A stretch of 64,000 nt of DNA, from the NCBI GenBank assembly GCA_963920765.1, contig OY987243.1:27647419-27711418 (forward strand). Direction: 5' to 3'. This DNA is from Ulota crispa (lineage: Eukaryota > Streptophyta > Bryopsida > Orthotrichales > Orthotrichaceae). Position numbers and translations under genes: made by a program. Under the pieces are notes generated by a model. The model worked only from the letters and a program-made list of their open reading frames with translations. It was not told where the DNA came from and searched no databases. This document shows, one piece after another, positions 32,892 through 43,704 of the stretch (the first letter of the stretch is position 1; every line of letters starts with the position of its first letter).

Positions 32892-33808
32892 CCCGTAAAG
32901 GATCATTGTCCCTACGGGGATAAATGGGATTTTGGGCAGGTACTTACAGCCTCAATTTTTGTTTTGATTTTTTTAATTTTTTTTGAAGATAGAGAAACAC
33001 ATTAGCTTTTGGGGAATCTAGTTTTTATTCCAATTGATGCTAGGGAGCAAAAGTTATGCCCAAATAAGCACAAATTTGGGGACTAGGGGCAGCAAAAAAA
33101 AATCTTATAAAAATTGGAAAAAAAAAATTAATATTTTTTTCTTATAGATTATATCTTTGTTTACATTTGAAGCTTTGAATCATTCCATTTGGACTAGTTA
33201 TGAGAAAGTTATGGACAATCTTGTTTTTTGGCAACTCAACATCTTCTTGAAAAAATAACTTATAAACGTCATTTTTGAATGCTGGTTTAACATTTTTTCA
33301 AAAAAAATTCTTGGAGAGGGTGAAGTTTGCTTTTTAGAACAATCTCACCATTGGGATTATTGCGTTTCAATTCCATTACAGGGTTATTAGCAATTCAAGT
33401 TTTTGTTCAATCTCATACCTTCTTCTACCTAATAATTTTCTAAAGAATGAAGATTAAGTATTCTTTTTTTGAATTTTTTCCTAAGATTCCCAACTTAACT
33501 TCCCACCATGCAAAAATATAATTCCAAACTCTGTGGTGCAAAAAATCTAAGTTAAAAATGTTCAAAGTTAAAAAATCTAGTCAAGCAAGGTGCAAAAAAA
33601 GTTGTTTTTACTTTTTAAATGCAAATATCTTCCAATTTGTGTGGTCCAAGTTCTTGAGTTTTGTATGACACATTCTTATAGTAGTTTAGCACAAGATCCT
33701 ACAATCGGATATGCAAAATGCCTGATTTTCAAACTTTTTTACTCTTTGCCAAAGAGGTGACAATTTTGAGTGTCTTTTGATAAGAAAAAGGCCATGGTCC
33801 TTTAGGGG
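32892..33808 (+). mobile_element. TTAA-type element T8, T2 subfamily (917 bp), left half of an inverted pair
   Basis: The left flank is TTTA (a one-base change from TTAA), then CCCGTAAAGGATC and the hairpin TTGTCCC-TACG-GGGAT. The right end GGTCCTTTAGGGG is followed by TTAA (33809-33812). It mirrors T9 base for base over most of its length, with divergence. Confidence 0.85.
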
Positions 33809-33812
33809 TTAA

Positions 33813-34722
33813 CCCCTAAATCCTTGGGCCTTAATTTTGTCAAAAGACAATCAGAACTGCCATTTTTATTGCAAAGAGTGAAAAAGTTTGAAAATTGGTA
33901 TTCTTGCAAATCTAACCTTAGGATCTTGTACTGAACTTATATAGGAATGTGTAGAAAAAATTTCAAAATTTTTGACCGCATAGATTGCAAGATATCTGCT
34001 TTTAAAGTGTAAAAACGATTTTTTTTTGCACCTTATATGATTAGATTAATTGACTTTGTAATATTTTAACTTATAATTTTCTTACTACAAAGTTTTGAGG
34101 TTTATATTTTGATGGTGGGAAATTGAATTGGGAATCTTTGGAAAAAATTTAATACATAAAGTACTTAATTTTCATTCTTTAAAAAAATATTAGGTAGAAG
34201 AAGGTATGAGATTGAACAAAACTTTAAATTGTTAATAACCCTAAAATGGAAATAAAACGCTATAATCCCAATGGTGAGATTGTTCCAAAAAGCAAACTTT
34301 ACTCTTCCCAACAATAATTTTTGAAAAAATGTTAAATTTGCATTTAAAAATGAAGTTTATAAGTTATTATTTCTAGAAGATGCTTGAATTGCCTGAAAAA
34401 CCAGATTCTCCATAACTTTCTCACAACTAGTCCAAATGGAACAAATCAAAGCCTCAGATGTAGGAAAAACTATAACCTATGAGGTGAAAAAAAAAATTCA
34501 AGTTTTTGAAAAAAAAATTGCTGCCTGATCTTCATAATTTTTTGCTTATATGGGCACAACTTTTGCTCCTTGGCATAGACTGGAATGAAAAATAAATTCC
34601 CCAAAAGCTAATGTGTTTTTCTATTTTCAAAAAAAATTCCAAAAATCTGATCAAAAATTGAGTTTGTAAGTACCTGCCCAAAATCTCATTTGTCCCCCAA
34701 GGGGACAATAGGGCTTTAGGGA
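33813..34722 (-). mobile_element. TTAA-type element T9, T2 subfamily (910 bp), right half of an inverted pair
   Basis: It begins CCCCTAAATCCTTGGGCC and ends with the hairpin TTGTCCCC-CAA-GGGGACAA and GGGCTTTAGGG before ATTAA. Orientation is opposite to T8. The two share the single TTAA at 33809-33812. Confidence 0.85.
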
Positions 34723-34726
34723 TTAA

Positions 34727-35363
34727 TTGGTTTATGTAATAATGAGGTGATAAATATTCAATCTATGGGAGAGCAAATACTTAGGGTTGAAAGTAAATAT
34801 ATGTTACAATTGAGCTTGCCTAAAAGACAATGTTTTAATCAGCAAATGAAAAGAACTTTCGGAGACCTCTAGCTTTGTAGGGCCTTTATCAGTTAAAGTC
34901 TGTTAGATTAGAGTGTCATGATTTCCCAGTTGTTGCTAAAATTGCAAGGTATTAATGTGTAAGCAATGCAATGGTGATAATAGCTCTATTTTGTATCAAA
35001 TTGCATGATGCAAGAGCATGAAGGTTGTACAACCACAAAAGAAGAAAGATTGTTGTATGGGCGGCTTCAAAAATTATGACCTATAAAAGATTTTGAATCT
35101 ATAGTAATGCATGTTGTTATTTTGTACATAAATGCTCAAGTTCTCAATACTTTTCTATAAATCAAGAACAGTAGCTTGCAAAAGTAGCAAAAATGCTATA
35201 TATATAACTAAATTTGCACTGCAAAGCCCAAAATAATAATTTGGTTTTGAGATTGTTGGAGGCACATGCAAAACATTGAGAGATCTCATGATGTTTTATG
35301 TAGTTTGAAGTTAAATGAGTCTTTCAAATAGCCCAAACTTAAATGAATACTTCATGTTTATAT
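34727..35363. other. Spacer, nothing recognised
   Basis: AT-rich with no shared repeat or gene. Confidence 0.4.
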
Positions 35364-35795
35364 AAGGGACAGACTAGGGAGACACTTCCCAATTGCTAGG
35401 GAGACACTTCCCAATTGCTAGGGAGACACCCCCTATAGCTCAACTTATTAAATTTGAGATTATTGTTTCGTCAAAATAAGAAATAAAATCAAAACATTTT
35501 TTTAGTGCACATTTGCATTTACAAGCATTGCAAACATATAACAAATATGTCTCATTTGTGACATGGTCAAGAGTTAAAACTAGTCATTCCATTTGTTTGT
35601 AAGTTTAACTCTTCACCATGTCACAAATGAGACATATTTGTTGTATGTTTGCAACGCTTGCATATGAAAATGTGCACGAAATATATTTTTTGATTTTATT
35701 TCTTATTTTGACATAAATATAATCTCAAATTTAATAGGTTGGGCTATAGGAGTGTCTCCCTAGCAATTGGGGGGTGTCTCCCTACTTTGTCCCTT
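35364..35795. repeat. Fold-back palindrome R with short direct repeats in its left arm
   Basis: The left end AAGGGACAGACTAGGGAGAC is mirrored by TCTCCCTACTTTGTCCCTT. Long arm matches include CACAAATGAGACATATTTGT and its complement, around a centre near 35590. The left arm carries the 22-base unit AGGGAGACACTTCCCAATTG(CT) twice plus part of a third; the right arm has one and a half. Confidence 0.85.
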
Positions 35796-36046
35796 ATATA
35801 AATGTGACATAATGAAACCACTTCATGAATATGACAATTATAATTCCCACACCTTTATTCACTTGATGTTTGCAAACTTTGTACTATCAATTGTAACTCA
35901 AACTTTGGTGAATCAAGAGGATTATTATCTTTCCTATGGTGAATGGCCTTGCGTAGTTTCCATTTGTCATGATGATTTTGAGAACATTGTACAGGAAATG
36001 GTGTCCAAATTGATATGTCCTAATTGACAAAATGTGTCCAAGTTAA

Positions 36047-36765
36047 CCCCTGAAGGACCATTGGCCCTTTTAGGAGACAAATGGGGATTTTGGGCATGTA
36101 CCTATGGTTAAACTCCTTTGTGCGATTTTCTGAAACTTTTATGGGTGACGGGGAATTCAAAGATCTACGTGGGCATCTAACTTTTTTTTCATTGTGACAT
36201 TCATTGAATAAGTTAAAAACGAATTTATGAAAATTGGAGGAGGGTGTGCAGCCCAAAAAATTCTTCAAAAATTGTGTTTTTTTAAAATAAAAACATGAGA
36301 TAGGTTCTTTAGACTTATGTACGTGAGGAGCTTTGAATAATTCAATTTTGATTGATGAGATGAAAGTTATGAGAAACTTTTAGTTGCGGGTAGGTGTTGT
36401 TTTGAGAGAAACCTTACTTACTCGCAAACTAAATCTTCTCATAAATTTCATTGCATCAATCAAAATTGAGTGACTCAAAGCTCCTCAGGTATATAAAAGT
36501 TTAAAGAACCTATCTCATGTTTTTATTTTAAAAAAAACACAATTTTTTAAGAAGTTTTTGGGCTACCCGCCCTCCCTCTTTTTTCATAAATTAATTTTTA
36601 ACTTCTTCAATAAATGTCAAAATGAAGAAAAAGTTAGATGCCCACGTAGATCTTTGAATTCCCCATCGCCCATAAAAATTTCAAAAAATTGCACAAAGGA
36701 ATTTAACCGTAGATACATGCCCGAAATTCCATTTGTCCCTTGAAGGGACAACGATCATTTAGGGG
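36047..36765. mobile_element. TTAA-type fold-back element T10 (about 720 bp)
   Basis: TTAA (36043-36046), then CCCCTGAAGGACCATTGGCC. The right end is GGGACAACGATCATTTAGGG. Both ends carry the hairpin-bearing left end of T2, in mirror image around about 36400, so it is a fold-back made from one end of a T2 element. The right flank (TCCTAATTGAC) lacks TTAA, and TCCTAATTGAC also occurs just left of the element (36018-36028). Confidence 0.7.
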
Positions 36766-36766
36766 G

Positions 36767-37079
36767 TCCTAATTGACAAAAAAATTCCTAATTGACATGT
36801 CCTCATTGACCAAAAAAAATAATCAAATTGACCATGTTCCCTTGTAATGAACATGAATGCTTTAGGTTTCAACCCAAAGAAAATTAGAGGATTCTCACAT
36901 TGTGCAAAGTAGATTAATTTTGGTGAGGAAATAATTATTCACCCATATTTTGCATATGATAATCAAGTCCATGGGTTACTTGGCCAAAAATTGCATTTCA
37001 CACTACCCAAGTTCTGTGAAAACTAAACCCCCCTCCCCTCTTCTACCTGAACTCGGGTAAGTACATGAAGAAAGGTGAA
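36767..37079. other. Spacer with short TCCTAATTGAC-like direct repeats
   Basis: CCTAATTGACAAAAAAATTC and variants recur several times at 36769-36835. Nothing else was recognised. Confidence 0.4.
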
Positions 37080-37245
37080 ATTGCCTATGCCAAAAGCCAC
37101 CCCAGGACAGTATTTTTTTTTCTCGCGACAGAAACCAGATTCTGGGCAATCGGGAGTCGTCCATCCATTTTTCATCCAATAGCGTATGAACACCTCAGCA
37201 GTCTGTCGCCAGAAAAAAAAACACTGCCCTCGGGTCGGCCATGGG
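37080..37245. repeat. Imperfect inverted repeat with T-tract and CTCGCGACAGA / TCTGTCGCCAGA
   Basis: GGACAGTATTTTTTTTTCTC(GCGACAGA) near 37105-37133 mirrors GTCTGTCGCCAG(AAAAAAAAAC) near 37200-37224. Possibly an old MITE, with weak borders. Open frames on both strands cross it and are not genes. Confidence 0.45.
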
Positions 37246-37560
37246 TAACTCGACATTGCATGGCCTTTTCATATTTCCCACTGGGACTCAGCCATCAGAC
37301 GGAAGCTTCTTGTAAGTTAACTGCAGTGGATCCAAAATCCGGACTAAAGTCACGAGCCTTTCCCCCACGAACTTAGCACCGGGTCCAGAAATAGCGCCCC
37401 CTGCCCCCCCGCCCCCCGAAACTGCTGCCCATCGTGTTTGTGGCTCCTGGCCATCCGAACTGCCCCTTCTGGTAGTCAAACTTCACTTACAAAGAAGAGG
37501 GATTGCGCTTGTTTCCCATTCTCAACGGGTAGTAAAAAAATGTACATAACTTTTTTTTCA
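37246..37560. other. GC-rich spacer with C-tracts
   Basis: Contains three C-runs of 5, 7 and 6 bases at 37397-37417, giving clustered G-runs on the minus strand. No coding signal could be supported although frames are open on both strands. Confidence 0.45.
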
Positions 37561-37714
37561 AGTATCAGAATGAAGTAAAAATTAGATCTCCTTGTAGGTA
37601 TTGGAATTTCCCACTTACAATAAAAGTTTCATAAAATCATAAAAACTAAATTAGCTGTAGGTACATGCCTGAAATCTCAATTGTCCCTCCAAGGGACAGT
37701 TGGGCCTTTAGGGG
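37540..37714 (-). mobile_element. Fragment of a T2-type TTAA element (T11)
   Basis: The last 175 bases are the hairpin-bearing end (TTGTCCCTCC-AAGGGACA) and CCTTTAGGGG before TTAA (37715-37718). The rest of the element is missing. Confidence 0.65.
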
Positions 37715-37718
37715 TTAA

Positions 37719-37940
37719 AGGACTGAGCGTGCCGCTGCGACCAATACATTACGGGGTATTTTTCTTGTATTTGGAATGGATCCACACCTCTACTACATTT
37801 GAAATCAACAAAGACGTTGGAGAATAGATCAAAGTGGTTCTAGTGAGCTACTTGAGATCCCAAATTAAAACTTCTTACTAGTAGCAAATATCGATTATAC
37901 GGCAGCGTATATACTATGCCCTATGGTCCTTTAAGGATTA
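37719..37940 (-). mobile_element. T1 subfamily copy, reversed, sharing a TTAA with T11
   Basis: It starts AGGACTGAGCGTGCCG directly after the TTAA of T11 and ends ATGGTCCTTTAAGG. The interior is the reverse complement of 3312-3543 with divergence (TTGGAATGGATCCACACCTC). The outermost CCC of the usual T1 end is absent on the left because the copy begins at the inner TTAA of CCCTTAAAGG. Confidence 0.65.
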
Positions 37941-37942
37941 TA

Positions 37943-38255
37943 GAGAAAATTTCATGGATACCCTTGAAGTTTGCAATAATTTCATAGATACCTTGCTTTT
38001 TCAAAAATTTCACAGATACTCTTGGAACAAATTTTCAAGTGTATTTCTTGTTGTGCTATATGCCATTTTCCTTCTTCCTTGTGTGCACAAGTAACAAGAA
38101 AGAAGTAATGTGCACACAAACAAAGAAGGGAAGTGGCATGCACAACACAAAAAATGCTTGAAAATTTTGGTCCAAGGGTATTCGTGAAATTTCTAAAAAA
38201 GTTGGGGTATCTATGAAATTATTGCAAACTTCAGGGGTATTCACAAAATTTTCCC
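37943..38255. mobile_element. Mutator-like MITE, family A, copy 2 (313 bp)
   Basis: The ends GAGAAAATTTCATGGATACC and CACAAAATTTTCCC. The interior parallels the copy at 7461-7763. The flanking nine bases agree only in their last five (TTATA), so the target duplication is not clear here. Confidence 0.75.
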
Positions 38256-38402
38256 TACTTTATACTTGCGCATAGAGCTCAAACTTTAAAACATGTCCCT
38301 TCTTCTGGAATTACTAAAGCTGCTAAATTTATAGAATTTAAAAATAAATTTTCCAACACCTTATGGTGCCTCTAAAGATTAAACCTATATTGGAAGCGTT
38401 TC

Positions 38403-38530
38403 TCGCTAAGCACTACAGAGAAACCATGGTCAAATTGACAAACAAATGTGACCTAATCTACAGTTATTGTAGATTAGGTCACATTTGTTTGTCAATTTGA
38501 TCATAGTTTCCCCGCAGTAAAGCCTAAGGC
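38403..38530. repeat. Short hairpin repeat W
   Basis: A near-perfect stem of about 45 bp, GTCAAATTGACAAACAAATG and its complement, with a loop of about four bases near 38464. The outer ends (CTAAGCACTAC / GTAAAGCCTAAG) are weaker. Confidence 0.75.
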
Positions 38531-38622
38531 CATTCAAGTAAAGATGCCCTGGGGTTTAGTGGCCAAATTTTCTTGAGAGGTGAAAAAAATGGGTTGAAAA
38601 TAGGTAATGAAATCATCATACT

Positions 38623-38826
38623 ACTAAAATCACAATGATTTTTGTAATATCACATATGCACCTCTATGATATCACTTCCCCAATCTTTGTGATATCATGT
38701 TGGTACTACTAAAATCACAAAATCCCTTTATAATATCACATGTTCACTTTTTGTGATATCACATTGTACTACTAAAATCACTAAGACCTTTGAAATATCA
38801 TATCTCTAGTCTCTTTTGATATTATC
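38623..38826. repeat. Tandem family-S repeat (about 2.5 to 3 units)
   Basis: TACTACTAAAATCACAA followed by TAATATCAC(A) and GTGATATCAC recurs at 38627, 38706 and 38765 with variation. A single similar unit lies upstream of the KEOPS-subunit gene (25580-25660). Confidence 0.65.
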
Positions 38827-38841
38827 AAATAGATACAAAGG

Positions 38842-38990
38842 AAAATTTCATGGATACCCTTAAAATTTGCAATATTTACATGGATACCCTTGCTTTTTCA
38901 GAAATTGCATAAATATCCTAAGACCATAATTTTTTAGGCATTTATTTGTTGTGCTTGTACTTCCTTCATGAAGAGACAAGTGATTGTAAA
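38842..38990. mobile_element. Family-A MITE, left part only
   Basis: GGAAAATTTCATGGATACCC, then CTTGCTTTTTCAGAAATT, matches the left half of copies 1 and 2. The right half is missing. Confidence 0.7.
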
Positions 38991-39095
38991 AGATGATAGC
39001 CACAAGTGACATGAAACAACATTCAAAACATTTGGAGAGTGTTGATCTACCTCTAAATCATCCTAATGTTGCCCAATGCTCCAACCATACTTTAA

Positions 39096-39328
39096 CCCCT
39101 GAACGGCCCAAAAATTCTTTGCAGCCTTTGCAGCTGTATGTACGGCCATATATACATACATATTTGAGCTGCATTGAGGGCTTTCCAAAAATATTTATGC
39201 ACCCTCCATCATACAACCTTTCAATATGTATGATTGTAACACTTAACTTCCAATTGATTCAAACTTCTAAATATTGATTGCAACCATATTTGATACCGTA
39301 ACTCTAGAGCCCAAGGGCCCTTCAAGGG
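39096..39328. mobile_element. TTAA-type MITE T12 (233 bp)
   Basis: TTAA (39092-39095) and TCAA (39329-39332) flank ends CCCCTGAACGGCCC and GGGCCCTTCAAGGG. It is short and non-coding. Confidence 0.72.
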
Positions 39329-39332
39329 TCAA

Positions 39333-39861
39333 ACCTTTATCCAATCATTTAGACCCATTAAGTTTTACCCTTATCCATCCATGTTCATCCAATTCTATGC
39401 TAATATGTGAATGTTTGTCAATTTTTGAATTGTTTATCGAATGAAAATTACGTCTTTAGGAAAGAAAACATATATCCAATTCATCCTCCTTAAGAATAGT
39501 AACATACAAAAATAAGTTTCTAATTTTACCAATCACTGGATGATTTATACAAAAAATGGATTTATGACAACAAAAATAGAATTGGCCATTGGGCTAATCT
39601 CGCATATCTAAAAAAAACATATGAAAAAGACAAACTAGTGCACTTAGAGAAGCCATTGTATGGGATAGAATTCAAAAGATGCAAGCTATTCAAATAGAAC
39701 TTCAACATATACAAACCTTGAGCTAAAACTCAATGAGGCTAAACGATGTGTGATTGACATTCAACTATACAGGATTTTGATGTATTTTGCAAAAAAATTA
39801 AAAGAAAGTTTTATTTACTTCTTATCCTTGAACATCATATTTTTATCTGACAACGAGTGTC
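39333..39861. other. Spacer, nothing recognised
   Basis: No shared repeat or gene was seen. Confidence 0.4.
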
Positions 39862-39865
39862 TTAA

Positions 39866-40764
39866 CCCGTAAATGCCCAAGGGTGTTTTCTTGTTTTTGG
39901 AAGGCAGTTTTGAAAGTTTTTGAATCGTACTTGTAAGATCATTATTAAACATCAAAATAAAATTGTAACTATTGAATCTTGAACTTCAAGGTTTCTAAAT
40001 GGCACTACCCAAAAAGAATCCGAAATGGCCACGCGGATTTGAAGATATTTGTGATTGAATGATGATGATTATGGATTTTTTTGCTTTTTTTGGAGCTGCC
40101 CGAAACTTCTGATGCAAATTGGCAACTTTTGAATACAAAATTGGGAAACAACCACTTAGGATGCTATAGTGTTTATTGTTGTTACTTCAAAACCAATGGC
40201 CCCTCTTCCAAATCCATGACCACAATTTCACAAATGAGCCTGCAACGCAACTGTCAAAATACAACATCCTAATACAAAGAAATTTTCAACCTCAATTATC
40301 AACCAAGAATCATTATGAATGAAAGAAAATTCAATGGTGAAAGGATCCTAATTTCTATAACAAAGACATTCCAAGTGAAATTAGTCTAAAAGCACTTTTA
40401 GATTTTGTTAAATGTCAAAATTTTAGTAAAAAGGCCCTAGTTGCCCAAGGGAGTGCCCAAAGGAAATCTTTACCTTTTGCTCAACTTGATGCCCATCTTT
40501 TCAATGTGGCAACTTCTCATAGGCTCTGTGACAATATTCACAATACTATTCATGACAGAAAATGTATGCTTGTAGTTAACCTTCCACTAAAAACAAATGA
40601 AATAAGATCTGGAGGAAGTTGAATTTGAACGGTGAAGCTAACTTCAGCACGCAGCTTTTCCAAAAAAAAAACTTGAAAACAATAAAATCTGTGCTTTCAA
40701 CAAGGTTTCAAAATTTCCTAAATTTTTTTGGACACCACAATTTAGTGCCTTGGACATTTAGGGG
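39866..40764. mobile_element. TTAA-flanked element T13 (899 bp)
   Basis: TTAA at 39862-39865 and 40765-40768 flanks CCCGTAAATGCCCAAGGG and CTTGGACATTTAGGGG. It is non-coding. Confidence 0.8.
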
Positions 40765-40768
40765 TTAA

Positions 40769-42640
40769 AAAACATCTAACAAGGACAATTCATCCCTTTG
40801 AAACGTTGATTTTTTGTTTTTGTTTTGTTATGGTTGATGAAGTTCTTATACATTTTGGAATATTTTAAGTGGATTCCTGTGTGTTTTCAATCATATGCAT
40901 GCAAATGTGTAAATATTATAGTTATTCTCAAATTGAGTACATTATTTACATGGTATTCCTCAAGATTGTCAACTGCAGCCCAAGGCAATGGTGGTTGTGT
41001 TCTTTGAGATATTATTGATTCCATTGTATAAACATAAAATATTGGATGTTTTGTTATAATTGCTAGTAAAGCCAAATAATAAATTACATAATCAATTTAT
41101 TATTAAATAGGAAAAAGTTGTAACCATTGATAGTCCAATTCAATGTATTTATCGTATGGTCTATCATTGACAATCCCATTGTATGGTCTAGTAGATAGGG
41201 AGTTGTGTCAAAAAAAGTATGTTTTATATCCAACTTAAAATGAATGTTGTGCTTTCTTAACTGCATTTGTAACAGGTTTTTAATACTTTTGAGCTTCTAG
41301 TAATTAAGATTGAATTTGACGTTTTTGCTTTGTGAAATGTGATTTATATTGAAATAGAATTGCACAAACAAATTTGGTTGTTTTTTAATATTCAAAAATT
41401 GAATTTTTCTTTCTTTCTATGTTTAATCTTTTTATTCAATTTGCAACTTGATGTTACTCACTAAAAAGGCTTTGTAATCGTTGGTTTTTTTTTTTTTTTT
41501 TTCATTTTGTGATTAATTACCAAATGCTTGAAGTCAACAGAGAACAACACCAAAGATGACATTGGTTTCAGTTTTAAGACCATATAAAAAATCAAATGAC
41601 TATTGTAGATATCCTTATCACCGAATTATTGCATTTAGATATGACAAATAGATAAAAAGATAATGATTTTGGTCACAGAAAAACATTACGTACTGAATTA
41701 AAACGTAAAAGTTGTCCCTTTACGCAATCCCAAGTAAGTGGCAAGTTAGATGCCTTGTTGTATTTGATGATAATTATTGGAGCATTGTAAATAGGGTTAT
41801 AGAATTTGATTGACTTGCTTCATTTGACCATTGATATGGAATGAAATACCAAAGGCAATTTGACTTCCATTTTAGGGTTGCAAAACAAAATTACTAAAAC
41901 ATTGAGGCAAATTTTGATTTTCAAAAAGAGAGGATGTGGTCAAATGATTCATAATTTCAAGAAGTGCTATACTAAAAGATTCAAATGGTTCATTCACAAG
42001 TAAGTATTTTTTCCATAAAAAAAACGTAACACCTTATCATGATGCCAAAAATCATAAATATTGTATAAAAAGCATTAAAAATGATAAATCTACAAGGACA
42101 ATGAAAACATTGACCAAAATTGGTTGAAAATGGGTAGTGGTTATAAAAACCAAGCAACATTATTATTTTTAATTCAAATAGAAGGCCATGTGAAAGGATA
42201 TTTATTAATATATTTTCAAGTTTGAGCATTCAGAAGTCTTTAAAAAAGAGGATTCTAAGTTTCTACCTGAAGCCAAAACATTTAATAGTTAATTAATATA
42301 AACTTGAAGAAATAAAAAGAATTGATAATATTCAAAGTAGAAAATCACAATGGGACCATTACTATTGAACCAAATTCTTGGAGGGAAGTTCCATTGTTTT
42401 TATGCCAAATTAAAACTTCCAGAAAACATTATGTACTAAGACTTGGGCTTGGGACTTACAACATTATTGTGTAATTATAGATCCCAATTCAATCGAAATT
42501 TGAGATTAAGTGCAACTTAGACTATGGATTGAGGCTTGGATCATAGTGTGGATAGCCCCTAGAAGCATATGGAGAGCACTAATTCTCACACTACACTTAA
42601 TGATTGACACCTTGTTTGTGGGCTTAGGATGATAAAACTC
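40769..42640. other. AT-rich stretch, nothing recognised
   Basis: About 1.9 kb without shared repeats. A T-run occurs near 41486. Open frames are short and low-complexity. Confidence 0.4.
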
Positions 42641-42642
42641 TG

Positions 42643-42860
42643 CTATTTTATAAATAAGAATAAAAGTAAAAAATTACTCCTTTTTTGGAGTTGGTTATTT
42701 GTATTCCCTTCCAAGTTCCTACTCTAAACAAGGTCCCTAAATTCAAATGCGAGTTCAAATGTGAATTCAAAATTGCAAAATTTTATTTCCTATTAGTAAT
42801 TTTCTAAACTCTTATATTTTTCAGTGCTTAAAAAAGCAGAAGTTGTTCATCTAGGCCCCA
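42643..42860 (+). repeat. Direct repeat X, copy 1
   Basis: AATAAGAATAAAAGTAAAAA, then CTAAATTCAAATGCGAGTTC, TAAACTCTTATATTTTTCAG and TAGGCCCCACAAACAAGG. It matches 43705-43910 in the same orientation with about 70% visible identity. Confidence 0.6.
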
Positions 42861-42901
42861 CAAACAAGGCGACAAAGTCATTGAATCCAGCATGAGATTT
42901 A

Positions 42902-43297
42902 AGGTAGGACAAACCCATTCCCAGATGGGCCCCATTTCTACATTTGAGATGTTCTCCATACACTATTGAACCCAAAGTGAAGCAATGAATGTCACTTACA
43001 CAAGCAAATTCTGCCACATGTTAGCTTAGGAGCTAGTCTGAGAGGGTTAGGATGGGCCCATCAAGTAAATGTATAGGAACACATCCAAGCAATTTCAAGG
43101 TTAGTATATGGTTGCTTTTAGGGTCCTATGTGCTACAACTTTGCCCTTTAATATAAAATATCATACAATATATTTTTCCACAAAATTGACTTTCCATGAT
43201 AGCTTGTTGAAAGACTAATCTTACAAATAAAAATTCTGAATTTTCCAAGACCTCAAGGTACCCCAAACCCTTCAACAATTGGATATGGGTATGTCTA
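42902..43297 (-). mobile_element. MITE family C, copy 2, reversed; right end interrupted by MITE D
   Basis: TA (42900-42901), then AGGTAGGACAAACCCATTCC. The interior is the reverse complement of 30001-30407 (GATAGCTTGTTGAAAGACTA). The right terminal block CCCAAACCCTTCAACAATTG occurs again beyond MITE D at 43447-43466, so the end of family C is present twice. Confidence 0.75.
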
Positions 43298-43429
43298 AGG
43301 TAGTGTGCTCTTAAAGCCACCCTTGCTTTAAAAGTGACCCCCTTTTGGAATGTGCATTCTAGGTACACAAGGTCAACTAAATGAACCAGATTGCTTTAAA
43401 GCAAGGGTCGCTTTAAGAGCACACTACCT
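43298..43429. mobile_element. MITE D, hairpin with AGGTAGTGTGCTC ends (132 bp)
   Basis: AGGTAGTGTGCTCTTAAAGC mirrors GCTTTAAGAGCACACTACCT, with a second inner match (CTTGCTTTAAA / TTTAAAGCAAG). TA flanks both sides (43296-43297, 43430-43431). Confidence 0.85.
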
Positions 43430-43483
43430 TACCTTGAGGTCTCCCAAACCCTTAAACGGTTGAGTATGGATATGTCTACCGTA

Positions 43484-43610
43484 AGATATGTTCACACTTG
43501 GTGTTAAGAAGGATATTTAAATTATTATGAATGCAGCCTAAAGGTGTGTCCAAATGCATATAATTTTCCTTGGCTACTACCCTTCTTAACACCAAGTGTG
43601 AACATACCCT
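43484..43610. mobile_element. MITE family E, copy 2, hairpin (127 bp)
   Basis: AGATATGTTCACACTTGGTG mirrors CACCAAGTGTGAACATACCC(T). TA flanks both sides (43482-43483, 43611-43612). The ends match copy 1 at 19482-19931. Confidence 0.85.
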
Positions 43611-43704
43611 TAGTGTTCTTTGAAGCATTCCAAGTTCAACTTTTGGGCTCAGTTTATTGCACATATGTCAATGTGAGGCCAAGGTAGAATAGCTTGTGTT
43701 TTTT

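Noticed and set aside
35370-35430. Direct repeats reminiscent of a CRISPR array
   Set aside because: Units are contiguous without spacers, and they lie in a palindrome in eukaryotic DNA.
37023-37479. Several overlapping open frames on both strands in a GC-rich block
   Set aside because: No domain, mutual overlap, and they cross an inverted repeat and C-tracts.
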